Part shown: positions 9,034 to 17,994 of the stretch, piece after piece
Position numbering within the stretch: position 1 is the stretch's first letter
How the letters are laid out: the number at the start of each line of letters is the position of its first letter
DNA from: Aromatoleum tolulyticum
GTDB taxonomy: Bacteria; Pseudomonadota; Gammaproteobacteria; Burkholderiales; Rhodocyclaceae
Direction: 5' to 3'
Assembly: GCF_900156155.1 (NCBI RefSeq)
Contig: NZ_FTMD01000002.1
Coordinates: 247,152 to 311,151 of the forward strand
Length of the DNA stretch: 64,000 nucleotides
Translations under genes and position numbers: made by a program
The notes under the pieces: generated by a model
Seen by the model: the letters and a program-made list of their open reading frames with translations, nothing else
Told to the model about the DNA's origin: nothing
The model's database searches: none

Positions 9034-9585
9034 CTAACCGATTCGTGCGGCGATCGCCCCTGCCGCCGCAGCGCCGGGCCGGGCGGCATACGCCGCAGCC
9101 TTCATTTGCGCCATCGCGTCCGTCGTCGCGGCATCGAAGCCGAGAATCTCGATGACCGACGCCCCCGCCTCCTCGCAGTCGAAATATGCGAATTTCACAC
9201 TGCCGCCGCCGAGAACGCCCGAAGACAGTTCCGGCAAACCCTGCTCGCGCAGGCGCGCGACGGTGGCGTCGAAATCCGGCACCGCGAACGCGACGTGGTG
9301 CAGGCCGGGGCCCTTGCGATCGAGGAATTCGGTGTAGATGCTGGGCCCGCGCAGCGATTCGATGAGTTCGACCTGCACCTCGCCGGCATAGCCGAGCGAC
9401 AGGCGCATCGCCGAATCGGCCGGCCGGCCGCGGTAGCGGCTCTCCTCGCCGAGGACGACGTCGAAGCGAGCCCACGCCGGCACGCCCATCACCCGCCCGA
9501 ACCACTCCTCCGCGGCGTCGAGGTCGCGCACCACCCAGGCAGTCTGAAAATAATGCGCGGCCAGCGCATCCAGCTCGTTCGTCAT
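9034..9585 (-). CDS. VOC superfamily protein (glyoxalase/epimerase-like)
   Basis: Protein of 183 residues with two paired beta-alpha-beta modules typical of vicinal-oxygen-chelate enzymes. The metal-site-like HHVAF motif and the FDCEEAGASVIEIL end are similar to methylmalonyl-CoA epimerases and glyoxalases. The start at 9585 (MTNELDAL) is preferred to an upstream in-frame start at 9606, because AGGA lies 8 bases before it and it then just clears the upstream gene. It is 29 bases from the TetR start and follows the MDR gene by 10 bases. Epimerisation, isomerisation or ring-cleavage chemistry are all possible. Confidence 0.8.
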   Translation of the reverse strand: MTNELDALAAHYFQTAWVVRDLDAAEEWFGRVMGVPAWARFDVVLGEESRYRGRPADSAMRLSLGYAGEVQVELIESLRGPSIYTEFLDRKGPGLHHVAFAVPDFDATVARLREQGLPELSSGVLGGGSVKFAYFDCEEAGASVIEILGFDAATTDAMAQMKAAAYAARPGAAAAGAIAARIG

Positions 9586-9595
9586 CGTGGTATTC

Positions 9596-10651
9596 CTAGG
9601 GGACAAGAATTACTTTCATCGCGCCACGGCTCTTGTCGGCGGCCACTTCAAAGGCCTCGCCGATCCGCTCCAGCGGCATCACGTGCGTCACCAGATCCTG
9701 CATCGGCACCTTGCGCGAACCCATCAGGTCGACGGTGTAACCGAAGTCGGTCTTCAATCCCTGCGTCCCGTAGGTCAGGCAGAAACGGTAGGTCACGTCC
9801 TTGAGCACCGATTTCCACGAGTCGACCGGCACCAGTTCCTCCCACAACCCCAGCACCAGTACCTCGCCGCGCGGGCGCACGATGTCGGTGGCCTGGCCCA
9901 GCGTCGGCGCGTGACCGCCTACGGTCTCGACAACGATGTCCGCAGCGCCGCCGTCGAGGTGCGAGCGAATCTCCTCGACCGAGGCGTCACCGCTGCCGCG
10001 CACCACCACGTCGGCGCCGAAGGCCTGCGCGAACTGCGCCTGCTGGTCGTACTTGGCGGTAACGATCACCCGGCCCGCACCCATCGCCTTCGCCGCGCCG
10101 ACAGCCGCGAGGCCAAGCACGCCCGCGCCGAGCACCACCACCTGCTCGCCGCCGCGCAGGCCGGCGCGCCGCAGTGCGCTGACGGGAGCCGCCGCCGGCT
10201 CCGCGATCGCGGCCGCGTGCGTCGCGATGGTGTCGGGCAGGATATGCAGACCGCGTTCCGACAGCTTCAGGTAATCGACGTAGCCGCCCGTCGCATGGGC
10301 AGCGCGACCGGTGCACTGGTTCGGCCAGCCCGCCGTGCAATACGGACACACGCCGCACGCGGTGCTGTGAAAGAAGTCCACCGCGATGCGGTCGCCGACC
10401 TTGACGCGGCGCACGTTGCGGCCGGCTTCGGTGACGACGCCGCCGAACTCGTGCCCGGCAGCACCCGGCATCGGATAGCAGCACATCGCATTGGCCGAAC
10501 CGCCGCCATGCCAAAAATGCAGGTTGCTGCCGCAGATCCCGTGCCCCTCGACTTTCACGATCACGGAATCGTCATCGACCTCGGGCTTGTCGACCTCGAC
10601 GATCTCGAACCTGCGCGGGGCCACGAGGGTGACCGATCGCATCTTCGCCAT
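9596..10651 (-). CDS. Zinc-dependent alcohol dehydrogenase (sorbitol/threonine dehydrogenase-like)
   Basis: Medium-chain dehydrogenase of 351 residues. The catalytic zinc site is Cys40 (GICGSNLH) with His67-Glu68 (GHEFGG). The structural zinc cysteines at 99, 102, 105 and 113 are all present. The cofactor loop GAGVLGLAAVGAAK is intact. It should oxidise a secondary alcohol to a ketone with NAD(P). It is 26 bases downstream of the small helical protein gene and 10 bases before the VOC gene, so it belongs to the kinase operon. Confidence 0.9.
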   Translation of the reverse strand: MAKMRSVTLVAPRRFEIVEVDKPEVDDDSVIVKVEGHGICGSNLHFWHGGGSANAMCCYPMPGAAGHEFGGVVTEAGRNVRRVKVGDRIAVDFFHSTACGVCPYCTAGWPNQCTGRAAHATGGYVDYLKLSERGLHILPDTIATHAAAIAEPAAAPVSALRRAGLRGGEQVVVLGAGVLGLAAVGAAKAMGAGRVIVTAKYDQQAQFAQAFGADVVVRGSGDASVEEIRSHLDGGAADIVVETVGGHAPTLGQATDIVRPRGEVLVLGLWEELVPVDSWKSVLKDVTYRFCLTYGTQGLKTDFGYTVDLMGSRKVPMQDLVTHVMPLERIGEAFEVAADKSRGAMKVILVP

Positions 10652-10677
10652 GCCTGTCTCTCCTTGCGCTGCCGCGA

Positions 10678-11163
10678 TTACGCTGCCGCGTCCGCGGCAA
10701 GATGCTGCTTGCCCTCGCGGTCGCGAGTCGTCATTTCCTCGAACAACTGCACCGTCACCCCCTCCCCTTCGCGACGCGCGCTGCGCACGAAGAAGCGCTG
10801 GATGTCGCGCAGCGTTTCACCGGCCGCGGCGTCGCCGGCGCTGCGGCAACGCGCCGCAAGCGCCTCCAGACGCTCCTTGAGCGCGGCGTTCTCGGCCATC
10901 AGGGCGTCGACGTGGAAAGCGTCCGCCGGCGGCGGTGCCTCGGCACCGCAGCGCCGCAGCAGCTCGCGGGCCTCGTCGCTGTCGGCGCGGATGCGCGCCA
11001 GCGCGGCCGGGGCGACGATGCGCGGCAGGTCTTCGAGCAGCGTCACCAGTTGCTCGGCCTGGATGCGCGCCATCGCGTCGGAAAGATGCGGCAGGATCCA
11101 CTCGCGCACGCAGGCGGCCATGCCGGCGGTGAGCTGCTGCAGCGGAACGGTCTGTTCGATCAT
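10678..11163 (-). CDS. Small helical protein partnered with kinase (LvaB/DUF6285-like candidate)
   Basis: Protein of 161 residues predicted all-helical, with a heptad-like region around 95-125 and no signal peptide. Its ATG overlaps the stop of the phosphotransferase gene (ATGA), which suggests coupled translation and a complex. In the Pseudomonas levulinate pathway the kinase LvaA, which acts on 4-hydroxyacyl-CoA, needs a small partner protein, LvaB. The order here and the N-terminal VREWILPHLSDAMARIQAE pattern suggest an analogous partner. That is inference, and the protein is longer than LvaB. It could also be an unrelated accessory protein. Confidence 0.6.
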   Translation of the reverse strand: MIEQTVPLQQLTAGMAACVREWILPHLSDAMARIQAEQLVTLLEDLPRIVAPAALARIRADSDEARELLRRCGAEAPPPADAFHVDALMAENAALKERLEALAARCRSAGDAAAGETLRDIQRFFVRSARREGEGVTVQLFEEMTTRDREGKQHLAADAAA

Positions 11164-12161
11164 GCTCCCAGTCCTATCGCCGCGGCTTCGGCGGGTATGT
11201 TGTTGGCGAGTACGTTGCGCCCGATCTGCAGCAGGCGCAGGTCGGACGAGCGGCCATCGGCGAAGACTTTCAGCCCGGTCAGCCCGACCAGGTCGGCCTT
11301 GAGCGTTTCGAGCAGCGTCCAGTAGCGCACGCGTTCCTCGTCGACGGCGATGCCCGACTGCTGCGTGTAGCGCTCCGCCATCTCCCCGCTGACGCTGCAC
11401 CAGCCCGCCAGCGCCGGGATGCGCGTGAAGGCGATGTCCGCCATCGGATCGCCGATGAACACGCGCTCCCAGTCGAGCACGGCGCGGATGCGGCCCTCGC
11501 GCCAGACGAAGTTGCCCATGCGGTAGTCGTTGTGGATCAGCGACAGGCGCGGGCTGCGCGGGCGGTTGGCGCGCAGCCACGCGATGACCTCGCGCAGCAC
11601 CGGATAGGGCCGCAGGCGGATGCGGTCGAGTACCTCCTCGCAGCGGTCGAGCGCCAACGCCGCCGGATCGCCGCGGTCGGCGGGCACGCCGAGGAAGGAC
11701 AAGCCGTGCGCCTCCCAGTCGAAGGTGTGCAGCTTCGCCAGCGCATCGACGAACTGGCGGTGCACCTCCGGCCGCGAGGCCTCGGGCAGGATGTCGCTCC
11801 ACGGCAGCGGCACATCGCCGTCGACGAATTCCATGATGTAGAACGAGGTGCCGAACAGTTCGCCGCCCGCATCGCACCAGTACACCCTGGGCACGGGCAC
11901 TCCCGAATCCTGCAGTACCCGCAGCACGCGGAATTCGACGCTGGCATCGTAGGGTTCGAGCAGCCCGGCGCGCGGCGCCTTGCGCATGATCAGCGGCGCG
12001 CTACGCGGGCCTCCCGCCTCGACCCAGCTCGCGCGCATGCGCCAGGTTTCGTAGGAAAAACCACCAGGCATGCGTTCGAGACCGCTGACCGTGGCCGGCG
12101 CCCCCGTCTGGTCGGTGATGAAGCGGGCGAGGATCGCGGTGGCATCGGCGACGGTCGGCAT
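11160..12161 (-). CDS. Aminoglycoside-phosphotransferase-fold kinase (LvaA/ACAD10-11 kinase-like)
   Basis: Kinase-fold protein of 333 residues. The catalytic-loop motif is His210-Asn-Asp212 with Asn217 (HNDYRMGN), and the metal-binding Asp230 lies in LDWE. Members that sit with acyl-CoA dehydrogenases (LvaA in bacteria, the kinase domain of ACAD10/11) phosphorylate 4-hydroxyacyl-CoA so that the hydroxyl can be eliminated. Here it is followed by an overlapping small partner gene and preceded by an SDR whose stop is 3 bases from its start. A second kinase of the same fold lies at 20531. Confidence 0.87.
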   Translation of the reverse strand: MPTVADATAILARFITDQTGAPATVSGLERMPGGFSYETWRMRASWVEAGGPRSAPLIMRKAPRAGLLEPYDASVEFRVLRVLQDSGVPVPRVYWCDAGGELFGTSFYIMEFVDGDVPLPWSDILPEASRPEVHRQFVDALAKLHTFDWEAHGLSFLGVPADRGDPAALALDRCEEVLDRIRLRPYPVLREVIAWLRANRPRSPRLSLIHNDYRMGNFVWREGRIRAVLDWERVFIGDPMADIAFTRIPALAGWCSVSGEMAERYTQQSGIAVDEERVRYWTLLETLKADLVGLTGLKVFADGRSSDLRLLQIGRNVLANNIPAEAAAIGLGA

Positions 12162-12164
12162 CGC

Positions 12165-12944
12165 TCACACCCCCCGCAGCCCGGCGGTGGAGCCGCCGTC
12201 GATCAGATATTCGGCACCGGTGACGAAGGCCGCCTCGTCGCTGGCGAGGTAGGTCACCAGTCCGGCGATCTCCTCGACCGAGCCCATCCGCCGCAGCGGC
12301 GACAGCCCGCACAGCTGCGCCCGCGCGGCCGCCGGATCGGGCGCACCCGCCATCGCCTCGCGGATCATCTGCGTTTCGACGACGCCGGGATGGATGGTGT
12401 TGCAGCGGATGTTCAGGCCGGCATCGGCGCAGTGCATCGCGATGGACTTCGCGAGCAGGCGCTGCGCCCCCTTCGCGACGCTGTAGCCGACGTTGCGCGG
12501 CAGGGCCAGGATGCCGTTCATCGACGAGTTGATGATGATCGAGCCGCCGGGGCCGCCGGGGTTGACGCGCATCGCGGCGACCGCGTGCTTGCACGTCAGC
12601 ATCGTGCCGGTGAGGTTCACGTCGATGATCCGGTCCCACGCCCCGACGTCGATGTCCTCGATGTTGCTGTCCGCGCCTTCCACGCCGGCATTGGCAAAGA
12701 CGACGTCGAGGCGCCCGAGCCGGTCGCGGATCATTTCCATCAGCGGCGCCCAGCCGGCGCGGTCATCGATGTGGTGGGCGTGGAAGATCGCCCCGGTGGC
12801 CTCGCACAGGGCGGCCGCGCGCCCGGCGTTGGAGCCGGTGAACACCACGCTGGCGCCTTCGCGGCGGAAGCGCTCCACCGTCGCAGCCCCGATCCCCGCG
12901 GTGCCGCCGGTCACCAGCGCCACCTTACCCGCAAGTCGTCCCAT
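12165..12944 (-). CDS. Short-chain dehydrogenase/reductase
   Basis: Classical SDR of 259 residues with the cofactor loop TGGTAGIG (12-19), the NAG motif and the active-site YSVAK. The ATG at 12944 follows GGGGGAGCGAC, and MGRLAGKVALVTGG is the expected N-terminus. It is 26 bases downstream of the NTF2-like gene and only 3 bases before the kinase gene, so the three are probably one transcript. It would interconvert an alcohol and a ketone with NAD(P)(H). Confidence 0.9.
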   Translation of the reverse strand: MGRLAGKVALVTGGTAGIGAATVERFRREGASVVFTGSNAGRAAALCEATGAIFHAHHIDDRAGWAPLMEMIRDRLGRLDVVFANAGVEGADSNIEDIDVGAWDRIIDVNLTGTMLTCKHAVAAMRVNPGGPGGSIIINSSMNGILALPRNVGYSVAKGAQRLLAKSIAMHCADAGLNIRCNTIHPGVVETQMIREAMAGAPDPAAARAQLCGLSPLRRMGSVEEIAGLVTYLASDEAAFVTGAEYLIDGGSTAGLRGV

Positions 12945-12970
12945 GTCGCTCCCCCGCCCGCCGGTGCCGT

Positions 12971-13384
12971 TCAGTCGGCCCGAATGGTCTTGTAAACCCG
13001 TTTCGTGAATAGCCACCGGCCGCCGATCCGCACCAACTCGTCGTCATACTGGCCGCGCAGGCGCAGCACGCGCCCGTCGGGATGCGGGAACACCTCCGAG
13101 GTGTAGGTGCGGGCCGTCGCGCGGTCGCCGTCGACCTGGATCGCTCCCGGCGTGGCGATGTAGGCGAGGCCCGGGTAGTCGCCCATCGAGCGGATCCAGC
13201 CGGCGACGATCTCGTCGCGGCCGCGAAAGCATTCGAGCCCCGGGTACTCGGGCAGGCGCCATTCGCTGTCCTCGGCCCACACCCCGGCCCACGCCACGGC
13301 GTCGCGCTGCATCACCGCGTCTGCGTATTGCTCGATCACTTCGCGAATCGCGAGACGGTCTTCAATCGGGCCACTGAACGACAT
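12971..13384 (-). CDS. NTF2/SnoaL-like protein
   Basis: Protein of 137 residues with the cone-shaped NTF2/SnoaL fold pattern: an N-terminal helix EDRLAIREVIEQYADAVMQRD, then strands ending in GGRWLFTKRVYKTI. This fold includes steroid delta-isomerases, polyketide cyclases, limonene-1,2-epoxide hydrolase and ring-hydroxylase beta subunits. An isomerase, hydratase or binding role on a ring intermediate is possible. No single activity can be assigned. It is first in the leftward kinase operon. A relative is at 34812. Confidence 0.82.
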   Translation of the reverse strand: MSFSGPIEDRLAIREVIEQYADAVMQRDAVAWAGVWAEDSEWRLPEYPGLECFRGRDEIVAGWIRSMGDYPGLAYIATPGAIQVDGDRATARTYTSEVFPHPDGRVLRLRGQYDDELVRIGGRWLFTKRVYKTIRAD

Positions 13385-13450
13385 GCGCTGCTCCCTCCGG
13401 CAACGGGCAGATCGTGCCCGGACCTATCCAAGCAATCTGTTCTGTTTTGT

Positions 13451-13915
13451 TTACTGCGGCGATGCGGCGAATCCGGGCTGCCCGGTGAGCTCCTGCAGCT
13501 CGAACACGTTGCCGTCGGGATCCCGCCCGTAGGTAGCGCGCACGCTGCCGAAATCCTGCGGGGGGCAGTGGAAGCGAACGCCAGCATCGACCATGCGCTG
13601 GTAGGCGGCGTCGACATCCGCCACATCGAAGCACAGGTGGGTGATGCCGTAGCGATTCACGGGGCGGTCGCCGCCGCCTTTCGGCGCCTGGGCCGGGAAG
13701 GCGAACTGGAACAACTCGATGCAGGTCGGGCCGCGCTGCAGCATCACGGCCGTTGCCGCGGTGGCGGTCAGCGCCATGACGCGGTCGATCTTCGCCTCAC
13801 CCGGTTGCCATGCCGTGCGCGAGATCTCCTCGAATCCGAGCAGACCACAATAGAAATCGCACATCGGTCTCAGGTCGGGCGTCGAAATGGCAACGTGGTG
13901 GATCGCACGGATCAT
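13451..13915 (-). CDS. VOC superfamily protein (glyoxalase/dioxygenase-like)
   Basis: Protein of 154 residues with the VOC fold. It begins IRAIHHVAISTPDL and contains ITHLCFDVADVD and a final GNVFELQEL, so His7 or His8, a second His and a Glu form a likely metal site. Such proteins act as lyases, epimerases or extradiol-type enzymes. It stands alone between the MFS gene and the NTF2-like gene. A CTGTCCTGTTT element lies 67 bases upstream and a similar one stands before the next gene, so both may be under the same control. Confidence 0.82.
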   Translation of the reverse strand: MIRAIHHVAISTPDLRPMCDFYCGLLGFEEISRTAWQPGEAKIDRVMALTATAATAVMLQRGPTCIELFQFAFPAQAPKGGGDRPVNRYGITHLCFDVADVDAAYQRMVDAGVRFHCPPQDFGSVRATYGRDPDGNVFELQELTGQPGFAASPQ

Positions 13916-14003
13916 GGAACAGGCCTTGAATCGGTTGAGGAATCAGGTCCTGCCCGCGCTGCGGGTCGACCTAAAAACAAACTGTCCTGTTTCGAATAAT
14001 GAT

Positions 14004-15278
14004 TCAGCAGTCACCGACTGTCAATTCATTTTTTGCACTGTGCCCAACAGGCGCTTCCTCCTCCCCGCCGAGCTGCCGCAACACCAGCAGCGCCGTGACG
14101 CCCAGGATCACGTACGCCCCCAGCACCGGGCGCAGCGTGCCGTCGAAGAATTGCCCGACCAGCCCGCCGAGGAGCGCGCCGACGGTCATCGATACGAAGC
14201 CGAACATCGACGACGCGGTGCCGGCGATGCTGCCGAGCGGACTCATCGACATCGCGGTGAGGTTGGGCAGCAGCATGCCGAAGACGAACATGTTGCACGC
14301 CTGCACGGCGAGGAACACCGGCAGAGTGATGCGGCCGGCTACGGCCAGCACGAGCGCGACCGCGCTCACCGTGACGAGGACGTACAGCGCCGCGCGAATC
14401 AGCTCCGCGCTGCCGAAACGGCGCACGAGGCGCGCGTTGGCGAAGGCCGCGGCGGACATCGCCAGCGAGACCAGCGCCAGCAGCGGCGTAAAGTGCAGAC
14501 CGGCGTCGAAGGTGCGCTGGAAGATCGCCTGCGCCGAGGACAGGAAGCCGAGATGCGCCCCCATCACGAGGCCGCATACGATCATGCAGACGAAGGCGAC
14601 GCGGGTGCGGACGACCGTCCGGTAAGCGGCCGCCAGCGAGCGCGGCGAGAGCGAACGGCGCCGCGCCACCGGCAGCGACTCCTCGAGGCGCCACAGCGCC
14701 CAGCCGAGCGAAATGCCCCCGACCACTGCCACCGCCGCAACGATCCAGCGCCACGAGGCGAACAGCAGGATGAGTTGCCCGAGCAGCGGCGCGACGATCG
14801 GCTCGAGCAGCACCACCGCCATCGCCAGCGACATGACCCGCGTCATCTGCGGGCCCGCATGGAGGTCGCGCACGACCGAGAAGGTCACCACGCGCTGCGC
14901 GCCCGCGCCGATGCCCTGCAGCAGACGTGCCACAAGCAGCGCCTGGAAGTCCTGCGCCAGTGCGCCGGCGGCACTGCCTGCGACGAGGAGCAGCACGCCG
15001 GCGATGAACAGCGGGCGGCGGCCGTAACGGTCGCTGAGCGGACCGAACAGGAGTTGCGATGCGCCGACGCCGAGCACGAAAACCGCGATCACCGCCTGGC
15101 CGCGGTTCGAATCCGCCAACCCGAGGTCTTCGCCGAGCGGCAGCAGCGCGGGCAGCATCATGTCCACCGCCACCGCGCCGGCGACCAGGCTGAGCGCGAC
15201 GAAGGCGACGAATTCGGCCGGCCCCATGCGCGGCGCAACGGCCGCACCGACGCCCTCCGCCGGGTCGCTAACTGCCAC
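14004..15278 (-). CDS. MFS transporter (Bcr/CflA-like multidrug/solute type)
   Basis: Inner-membrane transporter of 424 residues with about twelve hydrophobic segments. The MFS signature GPLSDRYGRRPL follows the second segment. The early MMLPALLPLGEDL segment resembles Bcr/CflA drug-resistance transporters, so it may export a toxic intermediate or import substrate by proton antiport. Its start overlaps the crotonase stop by 11 bases, and it is the last gene of the 14-21.7 kb operon. Confidence 0.87.
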   Translation of the reverse strand: MAVSDPAEGVGAAVAPRMGPAEFVAFVALSLVAGAVAVDMMLPALLPLGEDLGLADSNRGQAVIAVFVLGVGASQLLFGPLSDRYGRRPLFIAGVLLLVAGSAAGALAQDFQALLVARLLQGIGAGAQRVVTFSVVRDLHAGPQMTRVMSLAMAVVLLEPIVAPLLGQLILLFASWRWIVAAVAVVGGISLGWALWRLEESLPVARRRSLSPRSLAAAYRTVVRTRVAFVCMIVCGLVMGAHLGFLSSAQAIFQRTFDAGLHFTPLLALVSLAMSAAAFANARLVRRFGSAELIRAALYVLVTVSAVALVLAVAGRITLPVFLAVQACNMFVFGMLLPNLTAMSMSPLGSIAGTASSMFGFVSMTVGALLGGLVGQFFDGTLRPVLGAYVILGVTALLVLRQLGGEEEAPVGHSAKNELTVGDC

Positions 15279-16065
15279 GAAATTCCGGCTTGCGTCGGCC
15301 GAGAAAGGCGGTCACAGCCTCGGAGAAATCGTGCGAGCCGGCTGCGGCGAGGAAGGCCTGCAGTTCGGCGTCGATCTGGCCGGCGAGGTCCTTCTCGAAC
15401 GAGCCGTAGAACAGCTGCTTGGTCCGTCCCAGCGCCGCCGTCGGCTGCGCGGCGAGGCGTGCGGCCAGCGCGAGGGCCGCGGCATCGAGTTCCGCATCGG
15501 CCACGACCCGGCTCACGAGTCCCAGTTCCAGCGCGCGCGGCGCGTCGATACGCTCGTCCAGCAGGGCCAGCTCCATCGCCCGACGCACGCCCAGAAGCCG
15601 AGGCAGGGTGTAGCTGCCACCGCCGTCGGGCGAGGCACCGAGCTGGCCATAGGCCAGCTTGCAATTCACGGTGTCGCTGGCGATCACGACATCGCAGGCG
15701 CACATCAGCGAGAAGCCGAATCCGGCTGCGGCACCGCGCACCGCGCCGATTACCGGCTTGGCCATCGTCCGCAGGCTCGTGACGGCGCGTCCGACGTCGC
15801 TCACCAGCGCCCCGAGCTTCGCGTCGCGCTCCGCGGCAGGCAGCGCGAGCAGCTCCGAAAAATAGCGGATGTCGCCGCCGGCCATGAAATGCGGTCCGGC
15901 CCCGGTAACGACCACGCAGCGCACTGCCGCATCCGCGGCGGCGTCGGCCGCGATGCCGGCGAACCGGCTGGCCATTTCCGGGCCGATGGCGTTCATCGCC
16001 TCCGGCTGGTTGAGCACGATGCGCAACACCGCGCCGTGCTGCTCGACGATGACCTTGTCACCCAT
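15268..16065 (-). CDS. Crotonase-family enzyme, isomerase type (PaaG-like)
   Basis: Crotonase-fold protein of 265 residues. Neither catalytic glutamate of hydratases is present: the first position is Ser119 and the second Tyr139. Instead Asp147 stands in the SPDGGG motif, where PaaG-type isomerases carry their catalytic aspartate. A double-bond shift or ring isomerisation on an acyl-CoA is thus more likely than hydration. The ATG at 16065 follows GGGAGC. It lies 40 bases downstream of an SDR and overlaps the MFS gene, within an operon with two acyl-CoA dehydrogenases. Confidence 0.87.
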   Translation of the reverse strand: MGDKVIVEQHGAVLRIVLNQPEAMNAIGPEMASRFAGIAADAAADAAVRCVVVTGAGPHFMAGGDIRYFSELLALPAAERDAKLGALVSDVGRAVTSLRTMAKPVIGAVRGAAAGFGFSLMCACDVVIASDTVNCKLAYGQLGASPDGGGSYTLPRLLGVRRAMELALLDERIDAPRALELGLVSRVVADAELDAAALALAARLAAQPTAALGRTKQLFYGSFEKDLAGQIDAELQAFLAAAGSHDFSEAVTAFLGRRKPEFRGS

Positions 16066-16105
16066 GCCTTGCTCCCTTTTCCTGTTGTCGCCTGTCAGCG
16101 GGTTG

Positions 16106-16888
16106 TCACAGCGTATTCACGGTATGGCCGCCGTCGACCACCAGCACCGCGCCGGTCATGTAGGAGGAAGCAGCCGAAGCCAGCAGCAGCAGCGGGCCGA
16201 CCAGTTCCGCGCTCTGGCCGAGCCGGCGCGCGGGAATGCGCTTGATCAGACCCTTGCCCGCCTCGGTGGCGAAGAAATCCCGGTTGAGCGGCGTTTCGAC
16301 GTAGCCCGGCGCCAGCGCATTGACACGAATTCCGTAGCGGGCGAGTTCCAGCGCCATGGCTTTCGTGAGCTGGATCAGCGCCGCCTTCGATGCCGCGTAG
16401 GCCGGCACCTGCTGCGCCACGCGCAAACCGAGGATCGAGGCGATGTTGATGATGCTGCCGGCCCTGCCGGCCTCCTTCATCGCCCGCGCCACGCCCTGCG
16501 CGACCCGCCACGAACCGTCGAGATTGACGTCCATGATGCTGCCCCAGTCCTGCTCGTCGACATCGAGCAGCGGTTTCGTGAGGGTCACGCCGGCATTGTT
16601 CACGAGAATGTCGGGCACCCCGACGTTGGCGACGATCCACGCCAGGGCCTCGCTCACGCTTTCGGCGCGCGTCACGTCCATGGCCACCGCATGCGCCTGG
16701 TGTCCGGCCGCAACCAGCGCTGCGGCGACGTCGCGCCCCTGGTCGATGCGCCGGCCGGCGAGGACGACCACCGCCCCGGCGCCCGCCAGTGCCTCGGCGA
16801 AGTCGCGGCCAAGGCCGCTGAAAGCGCCCGTGACCAGCGCGATCTTTCCCGATATGTCGAACAGTCCTGCGACATTCAAGGTGCTCAT
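16106..16888 (-). CDS. Short-chain dehydrogenase/reductase
   Basis: Classical SDR of 260 residues, with TGAFSGLG as cofactor loop, NNAG, and YAASK in the active site. Its start overlaps the stop of the upstream acyl-CoA dehydrogenase by four bases (ATGA), so the two are translationally coupled. In this operon it could oxidise a 3-hydroxyacyl-CoA or a ring alcohol produced after dehydrogenation. Confidence 0.9.
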   Translation of the reverse strand: MSTLNVAGLFDISGKIALVTGAFSGLGRDFAEALAGAGAVVVLAGRRIDQGRDVAAALVAAGHQAHAVAMDVTRAESVSEALAWIVANVGVPDILVNNAGVTLTKPLLDVDEQDWGSIMDVNLDGSWRVAQGVARAMKEAGRAGSIINIASILGLRVAQQVPAYAASKAALIQLTKAMALELARYGIRVNALAPGYVETPLNRDFFATEAGKGLIKRIPARRLGQSAELVGPLLLLASAASSYMTGAVLVVDGGHTVNTL

Positions 16889-17994
16889 GTGTGCATCCCC
16901 CCTGCCACCCCGTTCCGGCCGGCCGCGACGAAACGGGCAAAATGCTCGTCGCGGCTGCCGAACAACGCCGCATTGACCATCAGGCGGCGGAAATAGTGGC
17001 TCACGTCCAGTTCTTCGGTGACGCCCAGGCCGCCGTGCATCTGCACCGCCTCGTTGGCCACGTGGCGCGCTGCGTTGCAGATGTAGGCCTTCGCACCGCT
17101 GACCACGCGCGCCCGCTCCGCGGCCGGCCGGCAGAGCGCTTGCTGCGCCGCCAGGGTCAATGCGGCGACTTCTTCCTGCAACAGGAACATATCGACGGCA
17201 CGGTGCTGCAGAGCCTGGTTGGTGCCGATGGCGCGTCCGAACTGCTTGCGGATCTTGAGGTAATCGCAGGTGGTCGCGACCAGCACGCGCACGGCTCCGA
17301 GCGCCTCGGCGCAGGCCGCCGCGGCCGCCTCGTCGAGCACCTCGGCAAGGGCCGCCTCGACCGCCGCCGCGTCGGCACCGAGCAGCTCGGCGGGCGCACC
17401 GGCAAAATGCAGGTTCGCCGCCCCTCGGCCATCCACGAGCCGGTAGCGCGTGATTTCGGTTTCCCCCGCCGCGGGATCGACGAGGTAGAGCCGCCTGCCG
17501 CCGTGGGCGCCATCCAGCGCGGAGACGATCAGGTGGTCGGCGACGTCGCCGTGCAGCACCGATATCTTTCTGCCCGACAGGCGCCCGCCGCGCACCCGGC
17601 AGGGGCTGTCGCCGGGCTCGGCATCGGCGAAGGCCAGCCGCAGCGAGCCGTCGGCGAGCCCCGGGAACAGCGCCGCCTGCTGCGCCTCGCTGCCGAGCTT
17701 CACCAGCAACCCGGTACCGACGATGGCGCTGGCCAGCACCGGCTCCATCAGCAGGCGGCTGCCCACCACTTCCATCAGCGCGCCCACCGCCAGCGGATCG
17801 GCGTCGAGACCGCCGTGGGCCTCCGGCAGGCGCAGCGCCAGCCAGCCCAGGTCGGCGTAATCGCGCCACGCGCGGGCGCTGTAGCCGGTGGCCTCGCCAA
17901 GCACGGCGTGACGCTGCAGGAAGCCGTAATTGTCCGCCGCATAACGCGCCGCGCTGTCGCGCAGCATCGCGGCCGTTTCCAGATCCATGTTCAT
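16885..17994 (-). CDS. Acyl-CoA dehydrogenase (second subunit of a pair)
   Basis: Acyl-CoA dehydrogenase-fold protein of 369 residues with the family end QMHGGLGVTEELDVSHYFRR. It overlaps the neighbouring acyl-CoA dehydrogenase gene by four bases. Pairs of overlapping, dissimilar acyl-CoA dehydrogenase genes in steroid catabolism encode alpha2beta2 enzymes in which one subunit carries the catalytic glutamate. This pair has the same layout, so a heteromeric enzyme acting on a bulky acyl-CoA is likely. The catalytic base could not be placed with certainty from sequence alone. Confidence 0.88.
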   Translation of the reverse strand: MNMDLETAAMLRDSAARYAADNYGFLQRHAVLGEATGYSARAWRDYADLGWLALRLPEAHGGLDADPLAVGALMEVVGSRLLMEPVLASAIVGTGLLVKLGSEAQQAALFPGLADGSLRLAFADAEPGDSPCRVRGGRLSGRKISVLHGDVADHLIVSALDGAHGGRRLYLVDPAAGETEITRYRLVDGRGAANLHFAGAPAELLGADAAAVEAALAEVLDEAAAAACAEALGAVRVLVATTCDYLKIRKQFGRAIGTNQALQHRAVDMFLLQEEVAALTLAAQQALCRPAAERARVVSGAKAYICNAARHVANEAVQMHGGLGVTEELDVSHYFRRLMVNAALFGSRDEHFARFVAAGRNGVAGGMHT

